Numbered from the stretch's first letter, positions 39,738 through 48,018 are shown. The stretch is 50,679 nt of DNA from an archaeon (GCA_021791695.1 JAJYWC010000012.1:1-50679); one strand, 5' to 3'. The notes: generated by a model not told the origin, from the sequence alone. Program-made: numbers and translations.

Positions 39738-40271
39738 ATGCAAGCATCAACAACGGAAATCGGGCGAGAGAGCACCACAGCACTCCCGAGCTATGTCATG
39801 GCTGCTGTGGAGCCGAAGGCACTGAACAGAGTCGTAGACCAACTCAGTAGAGAGCAAGGCATCAGACTGGTCGCCCCGACATCGGGCCGACACAACCTGG
39901 TCGTCCAGCTCAGCTCGAACGAACCTGCCAAGGTCTACTCGTTCGTAAACAAGCTGCGCTCCATGAAGGGCGTCAGCAGGACCAGAACCCTGATCGCCTT
40001 CGAGGGATACTTGTCGGGGAAACAGCTGGCGCCGGACGAGGCACTAGCACTGGTCTGCCTCAACATCCATGAGCAGCCTGGGAAAGTACTCGAGTCGTTG
40101 AGGCAGACACCGATACACGGCGCGCACATAGTCCCTGGCGAATTCGACATCATTGCGACAGTCTCCGGCAAAGACCACAACGAGGTCCTAGAGCGGATCG
40201 CGAAGATCGCCGAGATTCCCGGCGTGGACGGAAGCGAGGCACTGTTCGCCTACAAGCCCGTCTGGGCGTAG
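39738..40271 (+). CDS. Tandem Lrp/AsnC ligand-binding (RAM) domain protein without HTH
   Basis: Two RAM/ACT-like domains are arranged in tandem: about 15-90 (SYVMAAVEPKALNRVVDQL...GVSRTRTLIA) and 100-177 (EALALVCLNIHEQPGKVLESL...GEFDIIATVSG...IPGVDGSEALFAYKPV). The second has the conserved GEFDII motif. No helix-turn-helix is present, so it probably binds an amino acid and acts as a co-regulator of HTH-bearing Lrp proteins or on the ACT protein. It starts at ATG 39738. The 270 nt after it (40272-40541) hold a T-rich terminator-like stretch and AT-rich boxes at 40447-40460 and 40514-40523. Confidence 0.8.
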   Translation: MQASTTEIGRESTTALPSYVMAAVEPKALNRVVDQLSREQGIRLVAPTSGRHNLVVQLSSNEPAKVYSFVNKLRSMKGVSRTRTLIAFEGYLSGKQLAPDEALALVCLNIHEQPGKVLESLRQTPIHGAHIVPGEFDIIATVSGKDHNEVLERIAKIAEIPGVDGSEALFAYKPVWA

Positions 40272-40513
40272 GCTCCCCCTTTTCGATACCGGGTATTGAG
40301 GAGAATCGAGCTTTAGAAATCTCGCCCGCATTGGGGCCTACCGTTCAAGCGGATGCCGGTTCCCTGGAGAGTGGTGTTGAGCTTTCGACAGTAGAATACC
40401 ATAACCCCAGCCCGAAGAACCTGCGCAGTCAACCTGCCAGGCATCGATTATAAGTTATCGCAGACAGCAGCAATCCGTTCGGCAAGCGGAGCTTTACAGC
40501 ACATGAAATGACG

Positions 40514-40523
40514 GGTTATAAGC
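40514..40523 (+). promoter_or_regulatory. dphB promoter TATA box
   Basis: GGTTATAAGC lies 19-28 nt before the dphB ATG, a good archaeal TATA position for a nearly leaderless transcript. Confidence 0.5.
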
Positions 40524-40541
40524 GCCATTCAGATACGCTGT

Positions 40542-41594
40542 ATGGTCAACAGTTTGGGAAAGCTCACTTTTGTAGGGCTCGGGCTCGGTGACCAGGGAGT
40601 AAGCATCGGTGGCGTCAGGGCGATAACCGAAGCAGATACGGCTTACCTGGAGTACTACACAACGCCGTTCGCACCGCGGCTCCTGCAGGAGCTCGAGCGC
40701 GCGGCTCACAGGACGATGACCATCGTCGACCGGCTCTTCGTGGAGGACGGGAAGGGAATACTGGACGAAGCGGCGAATAGGCACGTCGTGCTCGCCGTCC
40801 AGGGCGACCCGATGATAGCGACCACGCACAGCGACCTCCTGGTCAGGGCTGTCGCCAGAGGGATAGAGACCGAGATAGTCCACGGGGCAACGATAGCGAC
40901 CGCGGCGGCGAGCGCCAGTGGGCTGCACTACTACAAATTCGGGATGACGGTCACGTTCACCCGGAAGAGCACGAACTATCACGAGCAGGTCTACATGAGG
41001 CTACACCAGAACCTGCTCTACGGTGCGCACAGCCTTCTGCTCCTCGAGTTCGACGTGGAGAAGGGAGAGGGGGTAATGCCGCGCGCGCTGATGGAGGGCC
41101 TGCTGCAGGCCGAGAAGAACTACAAGAGGGAGGTCGTCAGCGACCGCACATTCGCCGTGGTGCTGAGCAGGGTCGGTACGGTCCAGGAGAGCGTCAGGGC
41201 CGGAAGCATATCCGAGTTGCTCGAACTGGACTTTGGAGAGTCGCCCCACGTCGTGATTATCCCGGGGAGCATGCACTTCAGCGAGAAGGAGGCCCTTGCC
41301 GCGCTCGCGGGAATCGATCAGGGCAGGATTGGTGACAACGCCGCGACGGTGCGAAGGACCGCACAGGTCCTGATCCCGAAGTACGTTGAAAAGGCTAAGA
41401 AGGCCCTCGAGTTCGGCAGGGCTAGCTTGAAGGAAGGCTACCAAGACCTCTTCGAGAACGCCGAGCTCTACACCAAGGACGCAGAGAACTTCCTGGCCGG
41501 CGGGCAGGACGAGTTGGCCATGCTGAGCATCGGTTACGCGGAGGGTCTCATCGACGCCCTCACCTTCACGGGAAAGCTCAAGCTGGAATGGTAA
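40542..41594 (+). CDS. dphB: Diphthine synthase fused to a DUF357 domain
   Basis: DphB adds methyl groups to the modified histidine of elongation factor 2 on the way to diphthamide. Residues 1-260 carry the tetrapyrrole-methylase-like fold: KLTFVGLGLGDQGVSI at the start, QGDPMIATTHSD as the SAM loop, and GHTTSYHE-like KSTNYHEQVY. Residues about 265-350 form a helical DUF357 domain ending SIGYAEGLIDALTFTG. Classical DphB is about 260 residues, so this is a fusion. Its end overlaps the start of ribL by 7 nt. Confidence 0.88.
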   Translation: MVNSLGKLTFVGLGLGDQGVSIGGVRAITEADTAYLEYYTTPFAPRLLQELERAAHRTMTIVDRLFVEDGKGILDEAANRHVVLAVQGDPMIATTHSDLLVRAVARGIETEIVHGATIATAAASASGLHYYKFGMTVTFTRKSTNYHEQVYMRLHQNLLYGAHSLLLLEFDVEKGEGVMPRALMEGLLQAEKNYKREVVSDRTFAVVLSRVGTVQESVRAGSISELLELDFGESPHVVIIPGSMHFSEKEALAALAGIDQGRIGDNAATVRRTAQVLIPKYVEKAKKALEFGRASLKEGYQDLFENAELYTKDAENFLAGGQDELAMLSIGYAEGLIDALTFTGKLKLEW

Positions 41595-42196
41595 CGTTGG
41601 AAGACCTCGACCTGCTGAGGGCGGTATACTCGCTCGGTCTTAGAGAAGGCCAGGCCACCACTGAGCGGCTCGCGACTGAACTGGGGGCCCCGAGCGAAGC
41701 GCTCTCGCAGAGGCTGGACGACGCGCTCTCGGCGGGACTGCTGAGGCAGCTGGGCCGTTCCTACGCTCTGAGCCCGAGCGGCAGGTCGACGTTGAAGATA
41801 GTGATGATTGGGGGGGCCTTCGAGATAATACATCCTGGCCACCTGCACACGATCGAGCAGGCGAGGAAGCTCGGGAACACCCTGGTCGTGGTCGTCGCGA
41901 CCGACAAGACGGTGGCGAGGAACAAGGGGCGAGAGCCGGTCACAAAGCAGGATTGGAGGGTGAAGTTGGTCTCGGCGGTGAGGGGCGTCGACGTTGGCCT
42001 ACCCGGCGGGCAGGGGAGCATCTACGACACCCTCGAGAAGGTACGTCCGGACGTTGTCGCGCTCGGCTACGACCAGACGCACAACCCTGCGGACATTGAG
42101 GCAGAAGCGAAGAGAAGGGGCCTCGAACTGAGCGTCGTGAGGCTGACGTCCCCGCTTCCCGACGTGAAGACTTCCAAGATAGTCAGTACGCTCTAG
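41588..42196 (+). CDS. ribL: Archaeal FAD synthase (RibL) with N-terminal winged helix
   Basis: The C-terminal domain (about 68-202) is a TagD-like nucleotidyltransferase with GGAFEIIHPGHLHTI (the GxxxxxHPGH signature) and a KTSKIV motif near the end, as in archaeal RibL, which makes FAD from FMN. The N-terminal 65 residues look like a winged helix (TTERLATELGAPSEALSQRLDDAL, then LSPSGR). The stop codon shares CTAG with the convergent riboflavin kinase stop. Both steps of FAD synthesis are therefore adjacent. Confidence 0.85.
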   Translation: MVTLEDLDLLRAVYSLGLREGQATTERLATELGAPSEALSQRLDDALSAGLLRQLGRSYALSPSGRSTLKIVMIGGAFEIIHPGHLHTIEQARKLGNTLVVVVATDKTVARNKGREPVTKQDWRVKLVSAVRGVDVGLPGGQGSIYDTLEKVRPDVVALGYDQTHNPADIEAEAKRRGLELSVVRLTSPLPDVKTSKIVSTL

Positions 42197-42870
42197 GTCG
42201 TCACGTTTACGAGTACTTCGTCCCCGTTCTTCAGCCCGAGCTCCTTCCTGAAGTTCACGGGAGAGATAATCTCCATGACAGAGTCGTCGTAGTGAGTCCG
42301 GTCGATAACGAGCACGGCAGCCGGATACTTGCCGTTCACGGTGGCCCTGTAGCACCTTGCCCCTCCGTAGGTCCTCTTCCCGTTCTCGAAACCGGCGATC
42401 TTCAGACCTTCTCTCGAGCGCAGCTCCCTCTTCTGCTCCATCTGGATGGGCGACTCCAACTTGAGGTTGAGCGTCCCCGGGAAGGCGTCAAACCCGAGCA
42501 CCTTCGAGAACTGGCGGCGGTAGCCTTCGAGCCCGATGTAGTAGGCACCCTCTCCGAGTCCCTGGAACAGCTTCCCCCTGAAGAGCATAACGTCGTTCTT
42601 CCCCTCGACAGCCGCCTTCAGCTGGGCGTACTGCGCGTTGACAATGTCGACCCCCTTCGGCGTGAGCTTGACCGCGAACCGCAGCCCCATCCTCCTCCTT
42701 TCTACGAGGCCAAGCTTCTCGAGTTTCTGAAGATGTTGCGAGGCAGCCTGCTGGCTGTGACCCGTCTTCGCAGCTATCTCCTCAGTGGAGACCTCGACGA
42801 AGTTTAGGTGGGCCCGGAGCTTTACGAGCTCGAACAGCTCCGACATCAACACGGGACTGGGTTGCCTCAT
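42193..42870 (-). CDS. ribK: CTP-dependent riboflavin kinase with N-terminal HTH
   Basis: This archaeal enzyme phosphorylates riboflavin to FMN using CTP. Residues about 90-225 are the kinase barrel (FRGKLFQGLGEGAYYIGLEGY, FPGTLNLKLE, GARCYRATV, PVNFRKELGLKNGDEV). Residues 1-90 are an HTH domain (TEEIAAKTGHSQQAASQHLQKLEKLGL), as in the RibK proteins that double as regulators. The start is ATG 42870. It is convergent with ribL, sharing CTAG (42193-42196) for the two stops. Confidence 0.92.
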   Translation of the reverse strand: MRQPSPVLMSELFELVKLRAHLNFVEVSTEEIAAKTGHSQQAASQHLQKLEKLGLVERRRMGLRFAVKLTPKGVDIVNAQYAQLKAAVEGKNDVMLFRGKLFQGLGEGAYYIGLEGYRRQFSKVLGFDAFPGTLNLKLESPIQMEQKRELRSREGLKIAGFENGKRTYGGARCYRATVNGKYPAAVLVIDRTHYDDSVMEIISPVNFRKELGLKNGDEVLVNVTT

Positions 42871-42933
42871 ACCTAACCGCGGTTCCGGGAACGTCTCTAT
42901 ATATCATCGTATTGCCAGATTCGAAGGGACTCG

Positions 42934-43557
42934 CTATCCGACCTTCGACTCCAGACGCTCTATCGACGCGATGAGCGCCCGCCGGCGCGTCTCCTCCGCC
43001 AGAATCCCTCGGGTGTCTTCAGTTATCATCCGCGCGACGTCTATCTTCCTACGCACGCCGTTCACGACGTTGTCGAACACGGCGAAGGGCGAGAGCAGGG
43101 CGTAGAGCCGTTCCATCATGGCGAAGTATCCCTCGGTGTCCTTGACCTCACCCTCCGTTATCGAGACAAGCAGCATCCTCTTGAGCTCCCCGACGCTGTC
43201 GAGAAGGCCTAGCAGGTAGGCCTCGTCAGAGACCCCCAGCTTCGCCGCGTCGGGTACGGGCTTGTCCACCACCACAGACTCAACCACAGACGCTTCGACG
43301 AACTCCGTCTCGGGAGAGACAAGGTAGCGGGAGAGGCCGCCCCTGGCGTCCCTGCGCATCGCCGCAAGAAGGCCGTCGGCCCGTGCTATCTCGGCCCTCG
43401 CCTCCTTCTTCTTCTTCGAGTGCAGCAGGACTATAGCCCTAGAGCTCGAGAGGATGACGTCCCTGCTGGTCTTCAGAATCCTCTCCCTCCTTTCGAGCAC
43501 CTGCTGGAGGTTGGTCTCTATCTTCCCGAGCGAGCTCTCCACAGCGGTTAGGTTCAA
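42934..43557 (-). CDS. Translin-family protein
   Basis: This all-helical 207-residue protein matches archaeal translin-like proteins: LERRERILKTSRDVILSSSRAI...HSKKKKEARAEIARADGLL, then YLLGLLDSVGELKRMLL, and a C-terminal helix with AVFDNVVNGVRRKIDVARMITEDTRG. Translins form ring-shaped RNA- and DNA-binding oligomers. The start is ATG 43557. Confidence 0.8.
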   Translation of the reverse strand: MNLTAVESSLGKIETNLQQVLERRERILKTSRDVILSSSRAIVLLHSKKKKEARAEIARADGLLAAMRRDARGGLSRYLVSPETEFVEASVVESVVVDKPVPDAAKLGVSDEAYLLGLLDSVGELKRMLLVSITEGEVKDTEGYFAMMERLYALLSPFAVFDNVVNGVRRKIDVARMITEDTRGILAEETRRRALIASIERLESKVG

Positions 43558-43709
43558 CTTGAAACAGAACGGGCACTCCCCTCCAGGACATAAGCTTGCT
43601 GAAACCGAGCGCAGAAGATATCAAGGAAGCCGGAGACAGTGGCGGGTGGAAGTGGAGAGCTCGTTCGGCGCGGGGCACGCCGCGGACAGGGTGGGCGGAG
43701 TGCGGAGAT

Positions 43710-44012
43710 ATGCCTAACCACGCTTACAACAGGGGTCGCGCAAAGGAGTACAGGGTGATGGAGCTGCTCAGGGAGGAGGGATGGGTCGTCGGGAGGAGCG
43801 CCGGGTCGCACAGCCCCGTCGACATCTTTGCGGCCAAGGAGGGCCGGATTCTGCTGGTGCAGGTCAAGGGCGGACAGGCTAGGACGAAGACCGGCGAGCT
43901 GACGGAATTGGTTAAATGGGCAGAGGCGTTCGACGCAGACGCTGAGGTTTGGCACTTCAAGGGTCGTGGGAACTTGGTCAAGAGGCGCATCTCGAAGGCT
44001 CGAGGGTCATAA
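43710..44012 (+). CDS. Holliday-junction-resolvase-like PD-(D/E)XK nuclease
   Basis: The 100-residue protein has the Hjc-like core: RGRAKEYRVMELL with the first acidic residue, SPVDIFA with the Asp, and LLVQVKGG as the (D/E/Q)xK motif. It is shorter than typical Hjc (about 120-140). A longer in-frame reading begins upstream, but ATG 43710 gives the natural start. It is followed 1 nt later by the small zinc-ribbon gene. Role in recombination or repair is inferred from the fold. Confidence 0.75.
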   Translation: MPNHAYNRGRAKEYRVMELLREEGWVVGRSAGSHSPVDIFAAKEGRILLVQVKGGQARTKTGELTELVKWAEAFDADAEVWHFKGRGNLVKRRISKARGS

Positions 44013-44013
44013 C

Positions 44014-44157
44014 TTGGAACTGAGGTGCTACCTATGCGACGAGGAACTGGACAAGGACGCCAAGCCCTTCAAGGTCGGCATGAAGGAAGAGATGATATGC
44101 AGCGAGTGCTACCTGAAGACCGTTAACAGGAGGAAGGCACTCGACAAGGGCGGATAG
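44014..44157 (+). CDS. Small zinc-ribbon protein, 47 aa
   Basis: From TTG 44014 the peptide has CYLC (residues 5-8) and CSEC (about 30-33), a four-Cys zinc ribbon, then a basic tail. It starts 1 nt after the nuclease stop and is probably co-translated. No specific family is recognised. Confidence 0.65.
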   Translation: MELRCYLCDEELDKDAKPFKVGMKEEMICSECYLKTVNRRKALDKGG

Positions 44158-44163
44158 CCGCGC

Positions 44164-44526
44164 CTAGGCCGCAGAGTACGCGCGCCGCAGGTCCCTGATC
44201 ACGCTGATGCAGGCTTCTAGCGACTCCTCGTCGTCTCCCCTCTCTCTGCAGGCCAAGGCTCGCTCGTATTCCTTCAGCGCCATCAGAGCGTTTGAGAGGG
44301 GCGAGCCGGTCTCCGACAGGGAAAGGGCACCTGCGAGCTCGTACCACTCGGCTGCCTGCTCATAATCGCGAAGGTTCTCGAAGCAGCTCGCTATCCATTC
44401 GCAGAGCTCCACCTTCTGGTCAGGTGACTGGAGCCGCTGGAACTCCTGCTTCAGCGCGTCTGAGGCCGCCTCTTTCCTCCCGCTCCTAGCCAAATCGAAA
44501 GCCTCGGACACACTGACCATGTTCAT
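44164..44526 (-). CDS. TPR-like helical protein, 120 aa
   Basis: The protein is built of helix pairs with TPR-type spacing (ASDALKQEFQRL; WIASCFENLRDYEQAAEWYELAGALS; LMALKEYERALACRERGD). It is probably a small protein-interaction module. ATG 44526 and ATG 44520 are alternative starts. It is convergent with the zinc-ribbon gene, 6 nt away. Confidence 0.7.
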   Translation of the reverse strand: MNMVSVSEAFDLARSGRKEAASDALKQEFQRLQSPDQKVELCEWIASCFENLRDYEQAAEWYELAGALSLSETGSPLSNALMALKEYERALACRERGDDEESLEACISVIRDLRRAYSAA

Positions 44527-44576
44527 GTGCGAGTCTTGAACGGATAATAGAGGAGGGCTCTACATTTGTTGAGCGG

Positions 44577-45080
44577 CTAATCAACCGACAGCTTCCTCAT
44601 CTCGACCCGCTCGACCTGCCTGATCTTCCTTCTCGTGGCTGCCTGCTTGAACCTCCTCTTCTCTTCCGCGGTCACGGGGATGACCGGCTCGACCGGCGTG
44701 GGCTTACCCTTGCTGTCAAGGGCGACGTACGTGAGGAAGCAGGACCCCGCGTGTGTCACACTCCCGGTTATCAGGTCCTCGGCCTCTATGCGGACCCCTA
44801 CCTCCATAGAAGTCGTCCCGACGTAGTTGACCGCCGCCTTCAAGATCAAGAGGTTACCGAGATAGACGGGGGCCAAAAAGTCCATCCTGTCGATGGAGGC
44901 GGTCACCACGTTCTGCCGCGCGTGCCGGAACGCTGCGACGGCGGCTATCTCGTCCATGTACTTCAGGATCGAGCCTCCGAAGACGTTGCCCCGGATGTTC
45001 GCGTCCGTCGGCATCATGATGCGGACCGAGGTCACGATTGAGTCTGAGACGGGCCTCCCTTTTCCGCGTGACCTAGACAT
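44577..45080 (-). CDS. Acyl-CoA thioesterase, hotdog fold (YciA/BACH type)
   Basis: This 167-residue hotdog protein would hydrolyse acyl-CoA to free acid and CoA. The family pattern is clear: MMPTDANIRGNVFGGSILKYMDEIAAVAAFRHA with the catalytic Asp in the Asn-x-x-Gly-x-x-x-Gly context, then DRMDFLAPV and a final KAAVNYVGTTSMEVGVRIEAE strand. ATG 45080 is chosen because a TATA-like CTTTATC lies about 27-33 nt upstream; the frame is open much further, antisense to nnrE. It is divergent from nnrE. Confidence 0.85.
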   Translation of the reverse strand: MSRSRGKGRPVSDSIVTSVRIMMPTDANIRGNVFGGSILKYMDEIAAVAAFRHARQNVVTASIDRMDFLAPVYLGNLLILKAAVNYVGTTSMEVGVRIEAEDLITGSVTHAGSCFLTYVALDSKGKPTPVEPVIPVTAEEKRRFKQAATRRKIRQVERVEMRKLSVD

Positions 45081-45104
45081 CCACGGACAACACACCAGAG
45101 ACAT

Positions 45105-45115
45105 TGATAAAGATA
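45105..45115. promoter_or_regulatory. Shared divergent promoter of thioesterase and nnrE
   Basis: The 55-nt gap contains a single AT-rich box (TTGATAAAGAT). It is at promoter distance from both starts: about 25-35 nt before the minus-strand ATG 45080 and 21-31 nt before the plus-strand ATG 45136. The two genes probably compete for or share it. Confidence 0.4.
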
Positions 45116-45135
45116 GGCGGCGCGCCGAAACCGCC

Positions 45136-45777
45136 ATGGAATATCTCACGCCAGGCGAGATGCGTGAGCTCGAGAGGAAGGCGGCCGGGAGAGGGATGGG
45201 TCCTGAGGAGCTGATGGAGAACGCTGGAAAGGCGGTGGCCGAGGTCATCGACCTCAGGTACAGGAAACCGGGTTCGAGACGTGTGCTCGTGGTGTGTGGT
45301 ACTGGCAACAACGGAGGAGACGGGTTCGTGGTCGCCCGGTACCTCAAGAAGAAGGGCTGGAGCGTGCTGGTCCTGCTGCTGGGGCTGCCATCCGCGATCA
45401 AGACGCCCGAGGCCAGGGCGAACTGGGTACGGGTCGAAAGCTCGGTCGTCCCGGTTGAGGACACGAAGAAGCTGCTCGCTTCCCTGAAGTACTTCGACCG
45501 TTCGGACGTCATAGTCGATGCCATCGTGGGGACGGGTGTCAGCGGAGGGCTGCGCGACCCTGCCGCGACAGCGGCTGCGGCGATGAACGCCTCAGGGGCG
45601 GCCAAGGTGGCGGTGGACGTCCCCTCGGGCCTCGACCCCGAGTCGGGCGACGCAAAGGGTGAGGTGGTCAGGGCTGACCTGACTGTCGCCCTCCACGGGG
45701 CGAAGGTCGGGCTGCGCGGAAGAGATGAATACGCGGGAGAGGTCGTCGTCGTGTCGATAGGGATTGAACAAGACTGA
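45136..45777 (+). CDS. nnrE: NAD(P)H-hydrate epimerase (single-domain)
   Basis: This YjeF_N enzyme epimerises hydrated, damaged NAD(P)H so that a dehydratase can repair it. Motifs are LMENAGKAVAEVI, VVCGTGNNGGDGFVVARYL (the phosphate-binding loop), DAIVGTGVSGGLR and VDVPSGLDPESG. Only the epimerase half is present (213 aa); in many archaea the dehydratase is fused at the C-terminus, so it must be encoded elsewhere. The start is ATG 45136. It overlaps the MBL-fold gene by 14 nt. Confidence 0.92.
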   Translation: MEYLTPGEMRELERKAAGRGMGPEELMENAGKAVAEVIDLRYRKPGSRRVLVVCGTGNNGGDGFVVARYLKKKGWSVLVLLLGLPSAIKTPEARANWVRVESSVVPVEDTKKLLASLKYFDRSDVIVDAIVGTGVSGGLRDPAATAAAAMNASGAAKVAVDVPSGLDPESGDAKGEVVRADLTVALHGAKVGLRGRDEYAGEVVVVSIGIEQD

Positions 45778-46378
45778 GGTCATTCAGATACCGGTCGGGC
45801 CGATGCGGAACTTCGACTACCTTCTCGTAGACGGGGAGAGCAGGGAAGCCCTCGCTGTGGACTCGGGGTGGGAGACAGGACCCGTCGTCGACGCAGCGCG
45901 GAGGGGAGACCTGAAGGTCAAGTACGTTGTGGCTACCCACGGGCACTTCGACCACGTGGAGACCCTACGCGACCTGGCCAGGCTGCTCGGCGCACAGGTC
46001 GTCGCGCACGAGTCTTCCGAGCTCGAAGCGGACCTCCGTGTCGCCGATGGCGCTGTCTTGAACCTTGGCAATACACGGGTGCGCGTCATCCACACCCCCG
46101 GGCACACGCCGGACAGCATCTGCCTCTACGACGGCCATGAGGTTTTCACCGGCGATACCCTGTTCATCGGAAATTGCGGTCGGACTGACCTGCCGGGAGG
46201 TTCCGCCCAGCAGCTCTTCCACAGCCTTCGCGATATCCTGTTGAAGCTGCCTCCGGGGACCGTCGTCTACCCTGGGCACGACTACGGGGACGTTCCTTGC
46301 AGGAGCATCGCGGAGGAGGCGAGGAGGAACCCCGCGCTGCTGGCGAGGAACGTTGAAGAGTTCATGGGCGTCGAATGA
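45764..46378 (+). CDS. MBL-fold hydrolase (glyoxalase II/ETHE1-like)
   Basis: The 204-residue metallo-beta-lactamase-fold protein has THGHFDH (metal site), HTPGHTPDS, FTGDTLFIGNCGRTDL and YPGHDYG. The GNCGRTDLPGGSAQQL segment is typical of ETHE1-type persulfide dioxygenases and related hydrolases, but glyoxalase II activity cannot be excluded. The start is TTG 45764, inside the end of nnrE, so both are coupled. It is convergent with fen. Confidence 0.85.
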   Translation: MNKTEVIQIPVGPMRNFDYLLVDGESREALAVDSGWETGPVVDAARRGDLKVKYVVATHGHFDHVETLRDLARLLGAQVVAHESSELEADLRVADGAVLNLGNTRVRVIHTPGHTPDSICLYDGHEVFTGDTLFIGNCGRTDLPGGSAQQLFHSLRDILLKLPPGTVVYPGHDYGDVPCRSIAEEARRNPALLARNVEEFMGVE

Positions 46379-46380
46379 AA

Positions 46381-47406
46381 CTAGCCGAACCACTTCTCGA
46401 GCGTGTCGCTCTTGGAGCCTTCCAGCTTGAGTATTCGCTTGGAGGCGGCATCGACCCTCTCGGCCGAGAAGGAATGCTCGCCGACGAGGAAATCCGCGAC
46501 GGCGTCGGGCCTGTAGTCCTTCCAGTCGGGTTTCACGCCCTTGTCGGCGGGCGGAGAGAGGAATATTCGCCTTATTGCAGGATAGTCGACCCTGGAAAGG
46601 TCCTCCTTCAGTGGCTCGACCTTCTCCAGGGAGCCGTACGTCTTCATGAACTTGAGGGCCCTCGCCGGACCGATTCCCTTGAAACCGTCTGGATTGAAGT
46701 CTGTGCCCAGGAGGATGCCAAGGTCGACGAGCTGCTCCCTGCTCAGCTGCAGCGACTGGAGCGTCTCGGACAGCGAGATGGATTCCGGCTCCACATCGAT
46801 AAAGACGTTCTTGCTCGGGAGCCTCCGCCTGCCGGAGATGGTCAAGTTTCTTACCAGAAGTGGTGCCCCGAACAGCAGCGAGTCGTGGTCCTGGGACGCG
46901 ACGGCGTCTACCGTGCCCTCGGCTGCCATCACTGACGCCTGGGCCTCACCCTCGGAGGGCGCGTCGTACCACGGGATGCCCATGGCGTCGAGGAGCCTCT
47001 TTGCCTCGGAGACCATGTCGATCCTCAGAGACGTGGAAGCTTCCGCATATTTCCTCGCGCTCGGCATATCTCCCACCGCGACCGCTTCGTGGTATCTCCG
47101 GGTGGCCTCGACCTTCACCTGCCTTCTGCGCTCGATCTCCTCCGTCTTCAGCTCCGGTGGCGCGCCGTCGAAGACGTAGACGAGCTTTATGTTCAGCTCC
47201 ATCAGGTTGATGTTCCTGTAGAAGAGGCCGCTCAGATGGCTCGTCACCCTCCCCTGAGAGTCCTTGAGGTGTTCGCCGCCCACCCCGCGGATTATCGCGA
47301 GGAACTGATAGAGCGCGTTGTAGGCGTCCACGGCCATCTTCTTGTTGGAGAGCGAAGAGAGCTCGACCTTCCTTCGTGGAATTATGTCTCCTAGGTCGAT
47401 GCCCAT
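46381..47406 (-). CDS. fen: Flap endonuclease 1
   Basis: FEN-1 removes 5' flaps during Okazaki fragment maturation and repair. The N-domain (MGIDLGDIIPRRKVEL, with the VDAYNALYQFL and FDGAPP motifs) and I-domain (DAPSEGEAQASVMA, ASQDHDSLLFGAP) carry the metal-binding acids. GILLGTDFNPDGFKGIGPARAL is the helix-two-turn-helix region. The C-terminus ends SDTLEKWFG, a PCNA-binding PIP-like box. The 341 aa is standard. ATG 47406. It lies upstream of a small winged-helix-like gene on the same strand, 28 nt apart. Confidence 0.97.
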   Translation of the reverse strand: MGIDLGDIIPRRKVELSSLSNKKMAVDAYNALYQFLAIIRGVGGEHLKDSQGRVTSHLSGLFYRNINLMELNIKLVYVFDGAPPELKTEEIERRRQVKVEATRRYHEAVAVGDMPSARKYAEASTSLRIDMVSEAKRLLDAMGIPWYDAPSEGEAQASVMAAEGTVDAVASQDHDSLLFGAPLLVRNLTISGRRRLPSKNVFIDVEPESISLSETLQSLQLSREQLVDLGILLGTDFNPDGFKGIGPARALKFMKTYGSLEKVEPLKEDLSRVDYPAIRRIFLSPPADKGVKPDWKDYRPDAVADFLVGEHSFSAERVDAASKRILKLEGSKSDTLEKWFG

Positions 47407-47434
47407 TAGATGTCACGACCCGTCGGTCGAATAA

Positions 47435-47674
47435 TTAACCTTCGCCGTACTTCGTGCTTTCGAGCGGGACATCGACGAACTCGACCCTCCTCTTTTCCTT
47501 GGCGACCCAGCGGATGCTTATGACCCCGAGGATCTCGAGGTCCATCAGGCACTTGTTGAGCTCGTGGATGGAGTAGGTGTCGCTCTTGTTGATGAAGTCC
47601 AGAATATCGTCGTCTGTAGCGGCCTTCTTGTCCTTGATGAACTCGAATACGCTGTAGCGAAGAGGAGGCTTCAA
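47435..47674 (-). CDS. Small winged-helix-like hypothetical protein, 79 aa
   Basis: The protein reads as a minimal winged helix: YSVFEFIKDKKAATDDDILDFI, a second helix pair with HELNKCLMDLEILGVI, and a wing SIRWVAKEKRRVEFVDV. It is probably a small DNA-binding or replication-associated protein. The ATG is 47674. It is transcribed ahead of fen with 28 nt between, perhaps in the same unit. Confidence 0.7.
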   Translation of the reverse strand: MKPPLRYSVFEFIKDKKAATDDDILDFINKSDTYSIHELNKCLMDLEILGVISIRWVAKEKRRVEFVDVPLESTKYGEG

Positions 47675-47724
47675 ATTGTCAGTCCCGGAGAACGGTTCCT
47701 GCTAACCGTGCCTCTATAAAAGCT

Positions 47725-48009
47725 TCAGACCTTGAGGGTGCTCGACATCCTGCTTACGGCTGTGAGCTCGTACTGCGCGACGTCTTTCGCGGTAGAGACC
47801 GCCTTCTCCACCTGGTCGACCATCCCCTCTTCCTCGGGTGCGACGATGTCGAGGATGAGCGCGTAGAGGCCGAAGGCGATAGGCTCCTCCTTGTGCGACC
47901 TCACGGACATGACCGAGGTCAGGTTGCCCTTTATCCCGTCCAGAAGTCCCTGGACAGGCACATCTGGCCCTGTCGGGAGGACCTTGATCCTGATCACGTA
48001 TGAGCCCAA
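47725..48009 (-). CDS. ef1b: Elongation factor 1-beta (aEF-1B)
   Basis: This is the guanine-nucleotide exchange factor for aEF-1A. The 94-residue protein shows the EF-1B guanine-exchange pattern: YVIRIKVLPTGPDVP, SHKEEPIAFGLYALILDIVAPEEEG and VEKAVSTAKDVAQYELTAVSRM. It is the full domain without the eukaryotic N-terminal extension, as in archaea. ATG 48009, 9 nt after the zinc-ribbon gene, which is the normal archaeal neighbour. Confidence 0.93.
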   Translation of the reverse strand: MGSYVIRIKVLPTGPDVPVQGLLDGIKGNLTSVMSVRSHKEEPIAFGLYALILDIVAPEEEGMVDQVEKAVSTAKDVAQYELTAVSRMSSTLKV

Positions 48010-48018
48010 CTTGCTTCA

